Shown: one piece after another, positions 22,902 through 29,767 of the stretch
Layout of the letters: the number at the start of each line of letters is the position of its first letter
How positions within the stretch are numbered: the first letter of the stretch is position 1
From: a virus
IMG/VR virus record: IMGVR_UViG_3300027985_000565
Coordinates: 1-35,504 of that record
Reading direction: 5' to 3' (one strand)
Length of the DNA: 35,504 nucleotides
Position numbers and translations under genes: made by a program
Notes under the pieces: generated by a model
The model's input: only the letters and a program-made list of their open reading frames with translations
Told to the model about the DNA's origin: nothing
Databases searched by the model: none

Positions 22902-23033
22902 TCAGTTGAACAGGTGTGGGTACGCGGTAACGAACAGGGCGCCGATCAGCGTGGCGAGCGCGATGCCCGCCAGCCGAAGGCGCCGGTAGATGATTATTTC
23001 CTTGGTGACGGTGGAGCGCTGGTGGCCGATCAT
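22902..23033 (-). CDS. small single-span membrane protein (43 aa)
   Basis: ATG 23033 overlaps the upstream stop as ATGA. The short basic N-terminus is followed by one hydrophobic segment (LAGIALATLIGALFVTAY, about 21-38). Function unknown. Confidence 0.6.
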   Translation of the reverse strand: MIGHQRSTVTKEIIIYRRLRLAGIALATLIGALFVTAYPHLFN

Positions 23034-23542
23034 GTGGCGGCTCCCCAAGCATAAATTGATGAAGGGTTAGCCGGTGGCGTATCAGGCCAGTTGCCATCCC
23101 AAGCGCTGTCTGACATCAGCTGCTGGCGATAGTCGGCCCAAGAACTATAGCCCTCACCAAAGCACTCATCCTCGACAGTTGACCAGTACACGTCGCCGTA
23201 TAAAGGCGCTGCACCATACTCAAAGGTGCAGTAGCTTAATGTGAAGGGGCCAAGAAACTTCGATACGGCTGACATCATCAGCCCACTCGACGGTCGAACA
23301 CCTTTCCAGATAAAGGTGCAGCGGGTGATGATCCCCCCGGCGATTTCGGTCACGCCATCGGTCACCGGCAGGCCGTCTGTCAGCACAAATGTCTGGCCAT
23401 TGATGTTCACCGGGTTTTCACGCAGCAGCCTGCGCAGGCGGTCCCGGTCGTTCTCAATGACAGGAACCTTCACGCCAAGCGCTGCCGAAGCCGCGAGAAT
23501 GGCTGTACCTGACAGGAATGCGCGGCGGGTGAGGATGGTCAT
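23030..23542 (-). CDS. secreted (Tat-like signal) protein of unknown function (170 aa)
   Basis: The N-terminus (LTRRAFLSGTAILAASAAL) is a classic twin-arginine signal: two Arg, a Phe-Leu pair and a hydrophobic core, so the product is probably exported to the periplasm. The mature part is rich in Tyr, Trp and Cys (for example LSYCTFEYGAAPLYGDVYW) and has no recognised fold. A secreted protein in an early/replication operon is unusual and may act in superinfection exclusion or host envelope change. Confidence 0.68.
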   Translation of the reverse strand: MTILTRRAFLSGTAILAASAALGVKVPVIENDRDRLRRLLRENPVNINGQTFVLTDGLPVTDGVTEIAGGIITRCTFIWKGVRPSSGLMMSAVSKFLGPFTLSYCTFEYGAAPLYGDVYWSTVEDECFGEGYSSWADYRQQLMSDSAWDGNWPDTPPANPSSIYAWGAAT

Positions 23543-23724
23543 TTGAAGCGCTCCAGCTTCCAGCGGCTCAAGTCGCCGTGGTTCAAGCTCAGTGCCCCAT
23601 CCTTGCCGCGCTCAGTCGGCAGGCTGCAGCTGCCGCAGGGCTCGGCCTTGGCACCATTGCTGATACGCAGCTGGTAGCGTGTCTTGCACATCTCGCAGGC
23701 GTATGAAGGGCTGGCTGAGGGCAT
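23539..23724 (-). CDS. small zinc-ribbon protein (61 aa)
   Basis: Two Cys pairs (CEMC and CGSC, 19 residues apart) form a probable zinc ribbon. ATG 23724 lies between the two neighbours; the frame up to 23766 is inside the previous gene. Function unknown. Confidence 0.68.
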   Translation of the reverse strand: MPSASPSYACEMCKTRYQLRISNGAKAEPCGSCSLPTERGKDGALSLNHGDLSRWKLERFK

Positions 23725-23725
23725 G

Positions 23726-24199
23726 TCACTCAGCCTTTCGCAACTGGGTGACACCCATCTTTTCACGGGCGTCTACGTCTTTGAGCGCACCGTCTACGGC
23801 GTCACGCAGTTCCAGAAGTTCCTTCTTCAGGGAGTTGCTGCCATCAACGCCCCGGTGAATTTCGCGGGCGACATCACCAAACTCGGCCGCGATATGCGTG
23901 ATGCGCTCACTGGGCGACAAAACCGCCCATTGCTCACCACCGTAGTCGGCAAGGAGGGATTCGACATGTTCAGTAAAAAGCTGCTCGAAAATGCCCTGAT
24001 GCCCTGAAGCGCGCAGGGCGGCCTCAAGCTTGGCGGCATCCTTCATGTTGATGGTGCGGTCCAGCTCCATCGGGTTGGCGGCCCGGCGAAAAACCTTCAC
24101 GTCCTTATCGGTAAGCTTTTCGATCAGCTCGACACCCAGCAGATGGATTGCCTCAGTGATCGCGGCTTCAAGGCTTCCCGGTTTGCGTGCGTAGGTCAT
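23726..24199 (-). CDS. helical regulatory-like protein (157 aa)
   Basis: The second gene of the leftward operon, a position where CII-like or toxin/antitoxin-like regulators often sit. The N-terminal half (GSLEAAITEAIHLLGVELIEKL, then DRTINMKDAAKLEAALRASGH) has the helical pattern of alphaproteobacterial prophage proteins annotated as HTH-like. The last third is charged and helical. No family is certain. ATG 24199; the longer frame to 24313 runs into the intergenic hairpin. Confidence 0.65.
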   Translation of the reverse strand: MTYARKPGSLEAAITEAIHLLGVELIEKLTDKDVKVFRRAANPMELDRTINMKDAAKLEAALRASGHQGIFEQLFTEHVESLLADYGGEQWAVLSPSERITHIAAEFGDVAREIHRGVDGSNSLKKELLELRDAVDGALKDVDAREKMGVTQLRKAE

Positions 24200-24283
24200 T
24201 GGTGTTTTTCCCTTGGGCGTTGGAACTTTATGTCGATGTCTTGCCGTGGCAGTCTTTGTTTGCCTGATGTAACTCCCTAGAAC

Positions 24284-24330
24284 GGGGCCGGTACTCGATC
24301 CCCCTCGAAACAACCGGCCCCGCCTTTTTC
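24284..24330 (+). terminator. intrinsic terminator facing rightward, upstream of a leftward gene
   Basis: Perfect 9-bp inverted repeat GGGGCCGGT (24284-24292) with ACCGGCCCC (24313-24321), followed on the plus strand by TTTTT (24325-24329). No plus-strand gene ends here, so it would stop either an antisense RNA or nothing; on the minus strand it has no T-run. The gap 24200-24357 holds nothing else recognisable. Confidence 0.6.
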
Positions 24331-24357
24331 CCCGCGCTATGGCAGGGGCAGGGAAAC

Positions 24358-24582
24358 TCAGGCGGCAGATGTGACCTCAATGCCGGGAGGGCAGATAAAA
24401 TCCTCCGGGTTGATTTCCACATTGAGGCGCTTCGCAGCTGCCAAAATGTCAGGGAAGTGACGCGACGGTATGCTGCCGCGTTCTTTCCAGCCCTGTACGG
24501 TCGTAGGATTTTTGTGGCCGAGTTCCTTTGAAAGGACCGTCAGGCCGCCAAATTTCCCGATGATATGGTCTGCAACAGTCAT
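24358..24582 (-). CDS. Cro-like (carph-isopro type) HTH regulator
   Basis: First gene of the leftward operon, directly downstream of the predicted leftward promoter. The 74-aa protein has the pattern IIGKFGGLTVLSKELGHKNP followed by VQGWKERGSIPSRHFPDILAAA of phage Cro-like/YdaS-like proteins, with the helix-turn-helix at about 12-40. It is expected to bind the same operators and to favour lytic growth. ATG 24582; the upstream extension to 24642 overlaps promoter and operator and is rejected. Confidence 0.82.
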   Translation of the reverse strand: MTVADHIIGKFGGLTVLSKELGHKNPTTVQGWKERGSIPSRHFPDILAAAKRLNVEINPEDFICPPGIEVTSAA

Positions 24583-24614
24583 GTGAGGTTTCCCTGTTGG
24601 TCGGTGTCGAACAG

Positions 24615-24642
24615 AATATACGCAAAAAACGTATATCGTCAA
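24615..24642 (-). promoter_or_regulatory. leftward early promoter
   Basis: On the minus strand TTGACG (-35, 24637-24642), a 16-bp spacer and TATATT (-10, 24615-24620), about 30 nt upstream of the Cro-like gene. The spacer and -10 are covered by operator 1. Confidence 0.75.
24616..24636. promoter_or_regulatory. operator 1 (leftward control)
   Basis: Perfect inverted repeat ATATACG-N7-CGTATAT. It is the exact reverse complement of operator 4 (25788-25808) and overlaps the leftward promoter. Repressor or Cro-like protein would bind here and block the promoter. Confidence 0.75.
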
Positions 24643-24654
24643 CGTGGAATGCGT

Positions 24655-24671
24655 ATACGCAACGGACGTAT
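24655..24671. promoter_or_regulatory. operator 2 (leftward control)
   Basis: ATACG-N7-CGTAT, the same core as operators 1, 3 and 4, 37 bp centre to centre from operator 1 and 10 nt before the repressor start. It probably allows autoregulation of the repressor. It overlaps the short palindrome 24651-24660. Confidence 0.65.
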
Positions 24672-24680
24672 TGTCCGTAC

Positions 24681-25430
24681 ATGGCTCATGACACCGATAA
24701 GCGAGGGATGATCGAAGCGCTGCAGGCCCTGCGTAAGCGGGCCGATTTCAGCTCTATGGAAGCGTTTGCGAAGGCCTGCGGGTATCGCGGAGCATCATCC
24801 GTTCAGCGGTATTTCACGCCAGATGGCCTTGAAAACGGCTACTTGCCGATGAAATTTGTCCACAAGATCAAGGATGCCCTCGTAGGTCGCGGCTACCCAC
24901 CGATCACCGAGGACGAGGTTATGCAGCTGGCAGGGGTAGCGGTGCCCAGCACAAAGAAGCGCATCACTGTTTCTGGATCCGTTCAGGCCGGGGCCTTCAA
25001 TAGTGACAACGAACTGCACCCAAGCGAATGCTTCGAGGTGGAGCTACCGGCAGACCTCCACGGCGTGCCTGGCATATCAGCGCTACTGGTAAAGGGCGAT
25101 TCTATGGACATCGCTCTTCCAGAAGGATCGGTCGTATTTGTTCAAAATCTGTTTCAATTTGAGAACGATGCAACACCTTTGCAGATCGGCGATTTTATTG
25201 TCGTTCAGCGGTCGAACAGCCATGACGAGTGGGAAACCACAGTCAAGGAAATCGCTGAGATGAAAGACGACGGCACGCTGATTCTCATTCCGCGGTCACG
25301 GAACCCTCGGCATATACCGTTGGTTTTTGGGCCCGAAGATCACATCGAAGAAAGTTTCGATGACGGCCGCGCAGACAGGAAGCGCATCCTTGGCGTCGTT
25401 CTTCGCTGGACAGCTGCGCGCAAGCGTTAA
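24681..25430 (+). CDS. CI/LexA-type phage repressor (S24 peptidase)
   Basis: Maintains lysogeny by binding the flanking operators. The 249-aa protein has an N-terminal HTH region (about 10-50), a linker with the self-cleavage site VQAGAF (Ala103-Gly104), and the S24 catalytic dyad: Ser141 in VKGDSMDIALPEG and probably Lys189 in ETTVKEI. RecA-dependent self-cleavage after DNA damage is expected. ATG 24681 is right after operator 2 with no clear ribosome site, so the mRNA may be leaderless as in other CI genes. The frame open from 24597 crosses the operators and is rejected. Confidence 0.88.
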   Translation: MAHDTDKRGMIEALQALRKRADFSSMEAFAKACGYRGASSVQRYFTPDGLENGYLPMKFVHKIKDALVGRGYPPITEDEVMQLAGVAVPSTKKRITVSGSVQAGAFNSDNELHPSECFEVELPADLHGVPGISALLVKGDSMDIALPEGSVVFVQNLFQFENDATPLQIGDFIVVQRSNSHDEWETTVKEIAEMKDDGTLILIPRSRNPRHIPLVFGPEDHIEESFDDGRADRKRILGVVLRWTAARKR

Positions 25431-25508
25431 TGGTAATCGCGATTTGTTCGCGTTCATATTTCATTTCTTTAACCATCCCAAAGACTTGACAAAGAAAACC
25501 ATGCGTGG

Positions 25509-25538
25509 CCCCTTGCTATAGCCAGTGCTGGCAAGGGG
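25509..25538. other. hairpin after the repressor gene
   Basis: 8-bp perfect inverted repeat CCCCTTGC/GCAAGGGG with a 14-nt loop. No T-run on either strand, so it is not a classic terminator. It may stabilise the repressor mRNA end. A TTGACA at 25486-25491 has no -10 at the right distance. Confidence 0.45.
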
Positions 25539-25586
25539 TCGCGATCAAGTATCGGCGCGGATGGTATGCAGCTAGCCGCGTGGGAT

Positions 25587-25609
25587 AAGCGGCCCGCCAG
25601 CCGCTTTTT
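25587..25609 (+). terminator. terminator of the repressor gene
   Basis: 7-bp stem AAGCGGC/GCCGCTT with 6-nt loop, followed by a T-run ending at 25609, about 155 nt after the repressor stop. The stretch 25610-25750 contains only a 6-bp inverted repeat (25728-25741, ATGGCA/TGCCAT) and no credible gene. Confidence 0.7.
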
Positions 25610-25756
25610 CCCCGGCCTCTTCAAGGCAGGGCATGGACGGTAATCCACTTGTCCGCCATCCACATCCCCAAATTGTGAACAGCCCAAAAACACTATCTCA
25701 GATTTAAGGCCTGTCAACCCTTGTGGCATGGCATCTGCCATATGCGCGCCCCAGAA

Positions 25757-25773
25757 ATACGTTTAATGCGTAT
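25757..25773. promoter_or_regulatory. operator 3 (rightward control)
   Basis: ATACG-N7-CGTAT core, with one more symmetrical base on each side. 33 bp centre to centre from operator 4. Confidence 0.7.
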
Positions 25774-25781
25774 TTTATTTG

Positions 25782-25809
25782 TTGACCATATACGTTTTTT
25801 GCGTATATC
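25782..25809 (+). promoter_or_regulatory. rightward early promoter
   Basis: TTGACC (-35, 25782-25787), 16-bp spacer, TATATC (-10, 25804-25809). The spacer and -10 lie in operator 4, the mirror image of the leftward promoter. It drives the rightward operon starting at 25886. Confidence 0.72.
25788..25808. promoter_or_regulatory. operator 4 (rightward control)
   Basis: Inverted repeat ATATACG-N7-CGTATAT, the exact reverse complement of operator 1, spanning the spacer and -10 of the rightward promoter. Confidence 0.75.
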
Positions 25810-25885
25810 TTTTGAACTGTCAGCGGCGCTAAGCCCGATCACCGGTTCCTAGGGGCCGGTCGCAGAAAGCAGAGGAGAGGATGAG

Positions 25886-26074
25886 ATGGCTATCACGGAA
25901 GCCGAGGCGAAAAAGATCATCAGGCTAGTTGAGGGAATGATCGGCGGTCTTCGCCGCTCCATGCAAGCAGGGTCGGGCACGGTGACCCGTAGGCGGGCCT
26001 TAGAGCAGTATGACCGCAACGAGAGGAAGCTAACGAAACTTCTTCTTGGCAGCGACGAAGGTGAAGTCAGTTGA
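25886..26074 (+). CDS. small basic early protein (62 aa)
   Basis: First gene of the rightward operon. ATG 25886 is preceded by a purine-rich GGAGAGGATGAG. Helical, basic protein (EAEAKKIIRLVEGMIGGLRR). Function unknown; an early host take-over factor is possible from position only. Confidence 0.7.
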   Translation: MAITEAEAKKIIRLVEGMIGGLRRSMQAGSGTVTRRRALEQYDRNERKLTKLLLGSDEGEVS

Positions 26075-26181
26075 CGCGGAGACGGATAGTCCTGGCGGCC
26101 CTTGGTGCGCTCTCGGTAGGTGCGTTTGGCAATGCTGTGCTCTACGCCGTTGCTGATATTCCTGCGAATTCACTGTTTTAG
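26071..26181 (+). CDS. very small membrane-like protein (36 aa)
   Basis: Starts at TTG 26071 overlapping the previous stop as TTGA, with GAAGGTGAAG just upstream. Arg-rich start (TRRRIVLAALGALSVGAFG) followed by a hydrophobic stretch, like a short membrane or signal-like peptide. The TTG start makes this tentative. Confidence 0.45.
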   Translation: MTRRRIVLAALGALSVGAFGNAVLYAVADIPANSLF

Positions 26182-26229
26182 GCCCTCGTGTCAGCACTAG
26201 CTATTGCAAGTGCTCAACGAAATACGCCC

Positions 26230-26384
26230 AAGGGCTAACTGCCCTTCGGTGGTGTGTGCGGCCCTGAAGGTAGGGCGACGGTGTTCGGGAGTGAAGGCGG
26301 CTTAATCGACCCGCCGACGGACCGTGACGAGCGAACATCAGACAGGGTGAGCCTGTCAGCCGGTATCAAGCCCGGCCACACACC
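26230..26384 (+). ncRNA. candidate structured RNA in the early leader (multibranch)
   Basis: The gap 26182-26412 contains no credible gene. The plus-strand RNA can form hairpin AAGGGC/GCCCTT (26230-26246). A multibranched domain follows, closed by an 8-bp stem GGTGTGTG (26251-26258) with CACACACC (26377-26384). Inside are GCCCT/AGGGC (26261-26276), ACGGT/ACCGT (26278-26282 with 26321-26325) containing GGCGG/CCGCC (26296-26315), GACAGG/CCTGTC (26341-26357) and GCCGG/CCGGC (26359-26376). It lies 28 nt before the next gene, so a cis-regulatory or antitermination role is possible. No known riboswitch consensus was recognised. Confidence 0.5.
26358..26378 (+). repeat. 21-nt hairpin element, copy 2 (early leader)
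   Basis: Identical over 21 nt to the minus strand at 11744-11764. It forms the last hairpin of the structured early leader. Confidence 0.8.
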
Positions 26385-26412
26385 TCCCAAGGACAGATGA
26401 AAGGAACGGATG

Positions 26413-26940
26413 ATGGCATTCGACGAGCGACATAACCCCGACGGCATCGCCTACGCCCGCCGCGAGGAAGCTTTTGAAGCCCTCTGCGGTAGCGACGAGG
26501 TGAAGGAGCTGACCGCTCTCGCCTACAGCCTGTTCGCAGGTGTCGGTGCCATGATTGGCGCGGTGCGCGAATGTTCCGCCCTCAGCACCCATCGCCGCGA
26601 CGATCTTGTGAAGGTGCTGACCAATATCGCCAGCGACCTCGACGGCGACGGCATCTTCGAGATCCGCTGCCAGATCGGCTCCATTCTGGACATAGCAGAC
26701 GCAAACGTTGAAAGCGTCCTGCCTGATTTTCCTCGCGTCGAGCAGTTTCTCGCCGCTGTTTCCTGCCCCGGTGCTGCCGCACCCCGTTTCACGGCACCGG
26801 CCACTATGCCGGGCGGTCAGTTGCATCCGTGCATGACCCCCAGTCACGACCGCCCGGCAGTTTCTTTTGAGCGTGAGATTCAGACAGTGCTTGGCATCGT
26901 CAACGCGCGAGCAGCACAGCAGGTCAGGGGGCGGGGATGA
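26413..26940 (+). CDS. hypothetical early protein (175 aa)
   Basis: Unrecognised mixed protein; the first half is helical (VKELTALAYSLFAGVGAMIG) and it has a Pro-rich region near residue 130. The ATG at 26413 is 7 nt from AAAGGA; an adjacent ATG at 26410 is possible. Its 3' end overlaps the next gene as ATGA. Confidence 0.7.
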   Translation: MAFDERHNPDGIAYARREEAFEALCGSDEVKELTALAYSLFAGVGAMIGAVRECSALSTHRRDDLVKVLTNIASDLDGDGIFEIRCQIGSILDIADANVESVLPDFPRVEQFLAAVSCPGAAAPRFTAPATMPGGQLHPCMTPSHDRPAVSFEREIQTVLGIVNARAAQQVRGRG

Positions 26941-27098
26941 CCTCTCTCACCCTCATAGGCCGCCAGTGGCGCCGCATGACGCGCGGAGAGCGTGTCCGGG
27001 TGGTGTTGGGCTCTCAGGCCGCACTTGTAGCCCTGTGGGTGTTCTGCTGGCTCGCAAGGGCCATTGAAATCATCGCAATGACGGAGGTGCATCCATGA
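26937..27098 (+). CDS. small membrane protein (53 aa)
   Basis: ATGA overlaps at both ends. Arg-rich N-terminal half and one hydrophobic helix (SQAALVALWVFCWLARAIEI, about 27-46). Function unknown. Confidence 0.65.
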   Translation: MTSLTLIGRQWRRMTRGERVRVVLGSQAALVALWVFCWLARAIEIIAMTEVHP

Positions 27099-27523
27099 CA
27101 CGAGAGAAGAAGTTTACGCCGGGGCCTTGGCACGCTGCGCAAGTAACTGATGCTGATGGCGTCACTAGTACGCAAGTGCGCGACGCGGACGGAGATCCTC
27201 TGGCTTATGTGGTTAAGCACAAAGTCACCACATGCACCGTGGAAACAATAAATCACCGCGCTAATGCTGCAACGATGGCAGCGGCGACCGAACTTCTGGA
27301 GATTGCGGAAGCCTGTGAAAATAGCATCAGACGCGCTCCCACCATAAACGCACCAGAGGACGCTGAGATCGAAGCGCTTTGCGAGCGGATTGGCTATGGT
27401 GCCGTCATGGATGCTGCGTGCCGTCTCTGGCATAGGAAAGATCCAGTAGGGTCAATCACAATGGGCCCGTGCGCTGTTACGGTTCGCGCGGCCATCGCCA
27501 AAGCATACGGTGAGCAGAAATGA
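27095..27523 (+). CDS. FTPGPW-type phage protein (142 aa)
   Basis: The start KKFTPGPWHAAQV and the pattern NHRANAATMAAATELLEIAEA are typical of a common group of small phage proteins of unknown function. The last 55 residues are an extension (EDAEIEALCERIGYGAVMDA). It overlaps its neighbours by ATGA-type joins. Confidence 0.75.
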   Translation: MTREKKFTPGPWHAAQVTDADGVTSTQVRDADGDPLAYVVKHKVTTCTVETINHRANAATMAAATELLEIAEACENSIRRAPTINAPEDAEIEALCERIGYGAVMDAACRLWHRKDPVGSITMGPCAVTVRAAIAKAYGEQK

Positions 27524-27900
27524 TGGACATCACCAAACTGCCAGCCCTGAGTATCCGACAGCCGTGGTGCCATCACATCCTGTTCGACGGCAAGCCGGTG
27601 GAAAACCGCAACTGGCCGACCCGTTTCCGTGGTTGGGTGCTGATCCACGCCAGCAAGACGTTCGATGGCACGGCAGCAGAGAAGCGCGCCTTCATCGCAG
27701 CCCACAAAGACACGCCGCCAGAGGAGCTATTCGGCGGCATCGTTGGCCTCATGAAAATCAGCGACTGCGTGACCTCAATGGACAGCGAGTGGTTCTTCGG
27801 TCCCTACGGATTTGTGATCGACGAGGTGAAGCCACTGCCGTTCATTCCCTGCAAGGGCAAGCTTGGCTTCTTCAATCCAGTGTTCGAGGTGCAGTCATGA
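27520..27900 (+). CDS. ASCH-domain protein
   Basis: The pattern LSIRQPWCHHILFDGKPVENR, then NWPTRFRGWVLIHASK, is that of ASCH-fold (PUA-like) proteins, which bind RNA or modified nucleotides in many phages. Length 126 aa fits. The chosen ATG 27520 overlaps the previous stop; ATG 27523 is equally possible. Confidence 0.82.
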   Translation: MMDITKLPALSIRQPWCHHILFDGKPVENRNWPTRFRGWVLIHASKTFDGTAAEKRAFIAAHKDTPPEELFGGIVGLMKISDCVTSMDSEWFFGPYGFVIDEVKPLPFIPCKGKLGFFNPVFEVQS

Positions 27901-28112
27901 CCCCGCGCATTTTCCTCGCCACCATTGCTGGAAGCCTGTTCGGCGCTGCAGTGATCATCGCATCGGCCAGCCTCACCCGCGTGAGTGCCGTTCCCCCCGC
28001 AATCCAATTTCTGAACTCGCCCGTCGAGCCCTGCGTATGGGACGGCGAGGGATACGTTGAAACCTTCGATGACACGCGCTGGGAAGACAGCCTGGCGGAA
28101 GGGGTGCGGTGA
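27897..28112 (+). CDS. small secreted or membrane-anchored protein (71 aa)
   Basis: Starts ATGA at 27897. Hydrophobic N-terminus (FLATIAGSLFGAAVIIASASL, about 6-26) followed by a mature part with one Cys and many acidic residues. Function unknown. The gene is tightly packed between the ASCH and HNH genes. Confidence 0.68.
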   Translation: MTPRIFLATIAGSLFGAAVIIASASLTRVSAVPPAIQFLNSPVEPCVWDGEGYVETFDDTRWEDSLAEGVR

Positions 28113-28618
28113 TGCGAGCGAAGGATTTCGACACCAGCGGGTTTTCGGCTTGGCTGCGCAATGAAGGCGCTGTCGTGCAGGAAACGACCAACGCCTACGA
28201 GGTGATGCGCTATGCGGTCGAGATCGCTGGCAAGAAGCGAACCTTCGTGGTCTATCGGAATGCCAAGGGCCAAATGACGGTGCCGCCCGAAACGGTCGAG
28301 CACTATCTGGCCTTCAAAGACAATCGTCATCTGATCCGCAAGACAACCCGCGTGAAGTCGCAGGCGCTGCGCGAGAAGCTGTTGGAGCGCGACGGCGACC
28401 GCTGCTGGTTCTGTGGCGGACGCATGAAGCTTGAGCAGATGTCGCTTGAGCATCTGGTGCCGAAGTCCCGGCTGGGGCCTGATAATCTCTACAACACGGT
28501 CCTTGTCCACCGGTCCTGCAACCTGCGCCTTGGTGACAAGTCCGTCGCAGAGAAGGTGCTGCTGCGGGACGAAGAACGCGCGCGCCAAAAGACAGAGAAG
28601 ATGGGGGTTGCAGCATGA
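28112..28618 (+). CDS. HNH endonuclease
   Basis: C-terminal half has the HNH fold: zinc pair CWFC (98-101), core SLEHLVPKSR with His114, and VHRSCNLRLGD with His133, Cys136 and Asn137. About 80 residues of unknown N-terminal sequence precede it. It may cut DNA during packaging or recombination, or act as a homing-type nuclease; it is away from the terminase genes, so a packaging role is less likely. ATG 28112 overlaps the previous stop. Confidence 0.85.
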   Translation: MRAKDFDTSGFSAWLRNEGAVVQETTNAYEVMRYAVEIAGKKRTFVVYRNAKGQMTVPPETVEHYLAFKDNRHLIRKTTRVKSQALREKLLERDGDRCWFCGGRMKLEQMSLEHLVPKSRLGPDNLYNTVLVHRSCNLRLGDKSVAEKVLLRDEERARQKTEKMGVAA

Positions 28619-28983
28619 CGGGGCCGCGCATCGATAAGCCGGAACCGGGCCTCTACAAGCGGCGCCTCGTGCGCGGTGGCCCGTGGGTCACCGTCTGGAT
28701 CGACCGTTTCTGCACCTGCACGGCCGCAGACAATTACGATGGCAAACGGCACATCTGGACCAGTGAATGCGACCGCTTCCCCCCCCTCAGGGCTCTTGTG
28801 AGCGAAAACCGCTTTGAAGACCTCGATGAGCAATGGACGCACTGCGCCGGAAACCGGATCAGCCTCAGTGAATATCTGCACCTGAACAATCTCAAAGAGT
28901 GGGCGCAGCGTCACGCGCCGGACGACCCGTTCGCAAACCCTTCAAAGCCTGCGAACAACCTCTCAATTCCATCGCTTTTTTGA
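28615..28983 (+). CDS. hypothetical early protein (122 aa)
   Basis: Unrecognised. Contains RRLVRGGPWVTVWIDRFC and Trp/Cys-rich central part. ATGA overlap with the HNH gene. It looks globular and soluble. Confidence 0.7.
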   Translation: MTGPRIDKPEPGLYKRRLVRGGPWVTVWIDRFCTCTAADNYDGKRHIWTSECDRFPPLRALVSENRFEDLDEQWTHCAGNRISLSEYLHLNNLKEWAQRHAPDDPFANPSKPANNLSIPSLF

Positions 28984-28997
28984 AAGGAACCAATCAG

Positions 28998-29738
28998 ATG
29001 GATGACCTTAGCCCAGCCAATATCGGCCATAACCAAGCGCCCGACCCTCTCGACCTGATCCGCAACGACCTCAAAACAGAAAATGCGGCCCTGTTCGAGC
29101 GCGCCGACAATCTGATCGAAGCTTTTGATCGCATTCCGCCCAAGGTCGATGATGAAGTCACGGCCAGCAAGGTGACCGACCAGGTGCGCTTGATGAAAGG
29201 GTGTGCGAAAGCGCTCGATGAACAGCGGGTCGTTGCGAAGCGTCCCTATGATGAAAAAGCATCAGCCGTTCATGGCCTGTTCAAGGGACCGATCGATGAC
29301 CTCTCAGGAAAGGCCAAGACGCTTGAAGGTCGCCTGAACATTTACACGCAGCAGAAGCTTGCTGACGAACGCAAGCGCCTTGAGGAAGAGGCCCGCAAGG
29401 CTCGTGAGGAAGCGGAGGCCGCCGCACGTGCAGCGCGCACAGAAGGTGATCTCGAAGAGGCTGTAAAGGCCGAGGAAGTTGCAAAGGCCGCTCAGGATGC
29501 CACGCAGACCAGAACGGCAGACCTTGGCCGTGTGCGCGGCGACTATGGCGGAACCGCTTCGGTCCGTACCACATGGGCTTTCAAGATCGATGACGCACGC
29601 AAAATCGACCTTGAGGCAATCCGCCCATATCTCGACCTGACCGCCATCGAAAAGGCTGTACGCGCTTTCGTGAAAGCTGGTGGTCGCGAGCTCAAGGGCG
29701 CCACCATTTTTCAAGATCAACAGACGGTCGTGCGCTGA
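28998..29738 (+). CDS. helical protein preceding the recombinase (246 aa)
   Basis: Resembles proteins commonly found just upstream of RecT/Bet genes in alphaproteobacterial phages. It begins LSPANIGHNQAPDPLDLI, has a long coiled coil (about 115-185, rich in Glu, Lys and Ala), and ends with a small globular part (SVRTTWAFKIDDARKIDLEA, AVRAFVKAGGRELKG). Possibly a partner of the recombinase. ATG 28998 has AAAGGA upstream; the frame from 28899 is inside the previous gene. Confidence 0.75.
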   Translation: MDDLSPANIGHNQAPDPLDLIRNDLKTENAALFERADNLIEAFDRIPPKVDDEVTASKVTDQVRLMKGCAKALDEQRVVAKRPYDEKASAVHGLFKGPIDDLSGKAKTLEGRLNIYTQQKLADERKRLEEEARKAREEAEAAARAARTEGDLEEAVKAEEVAKAAQDATQTRTADLGRVRGDYGGTASVRTTWAFKIDDARKIDLEAIRPYLDLTAIEKAVRAFVKAGGRELKGATIFQDQQTVVR

Positions 29739-29767
29739 GTAGCCATTACCAACAGGAGTAATAAGCA

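Noticed and set aside
25486-25522. TTGACA with TATAGC as a possible promoter after the repressor
   Set aside because: The spacing between the two hexamers is 25 bp, far outside the normal 16-18 bp.
25469-25741. 90-codon minus-strand ORF in the gap after the repressor
   Set aside because: It contains the repressor terminator and hairpin, has no ribosome site and no family pattern.
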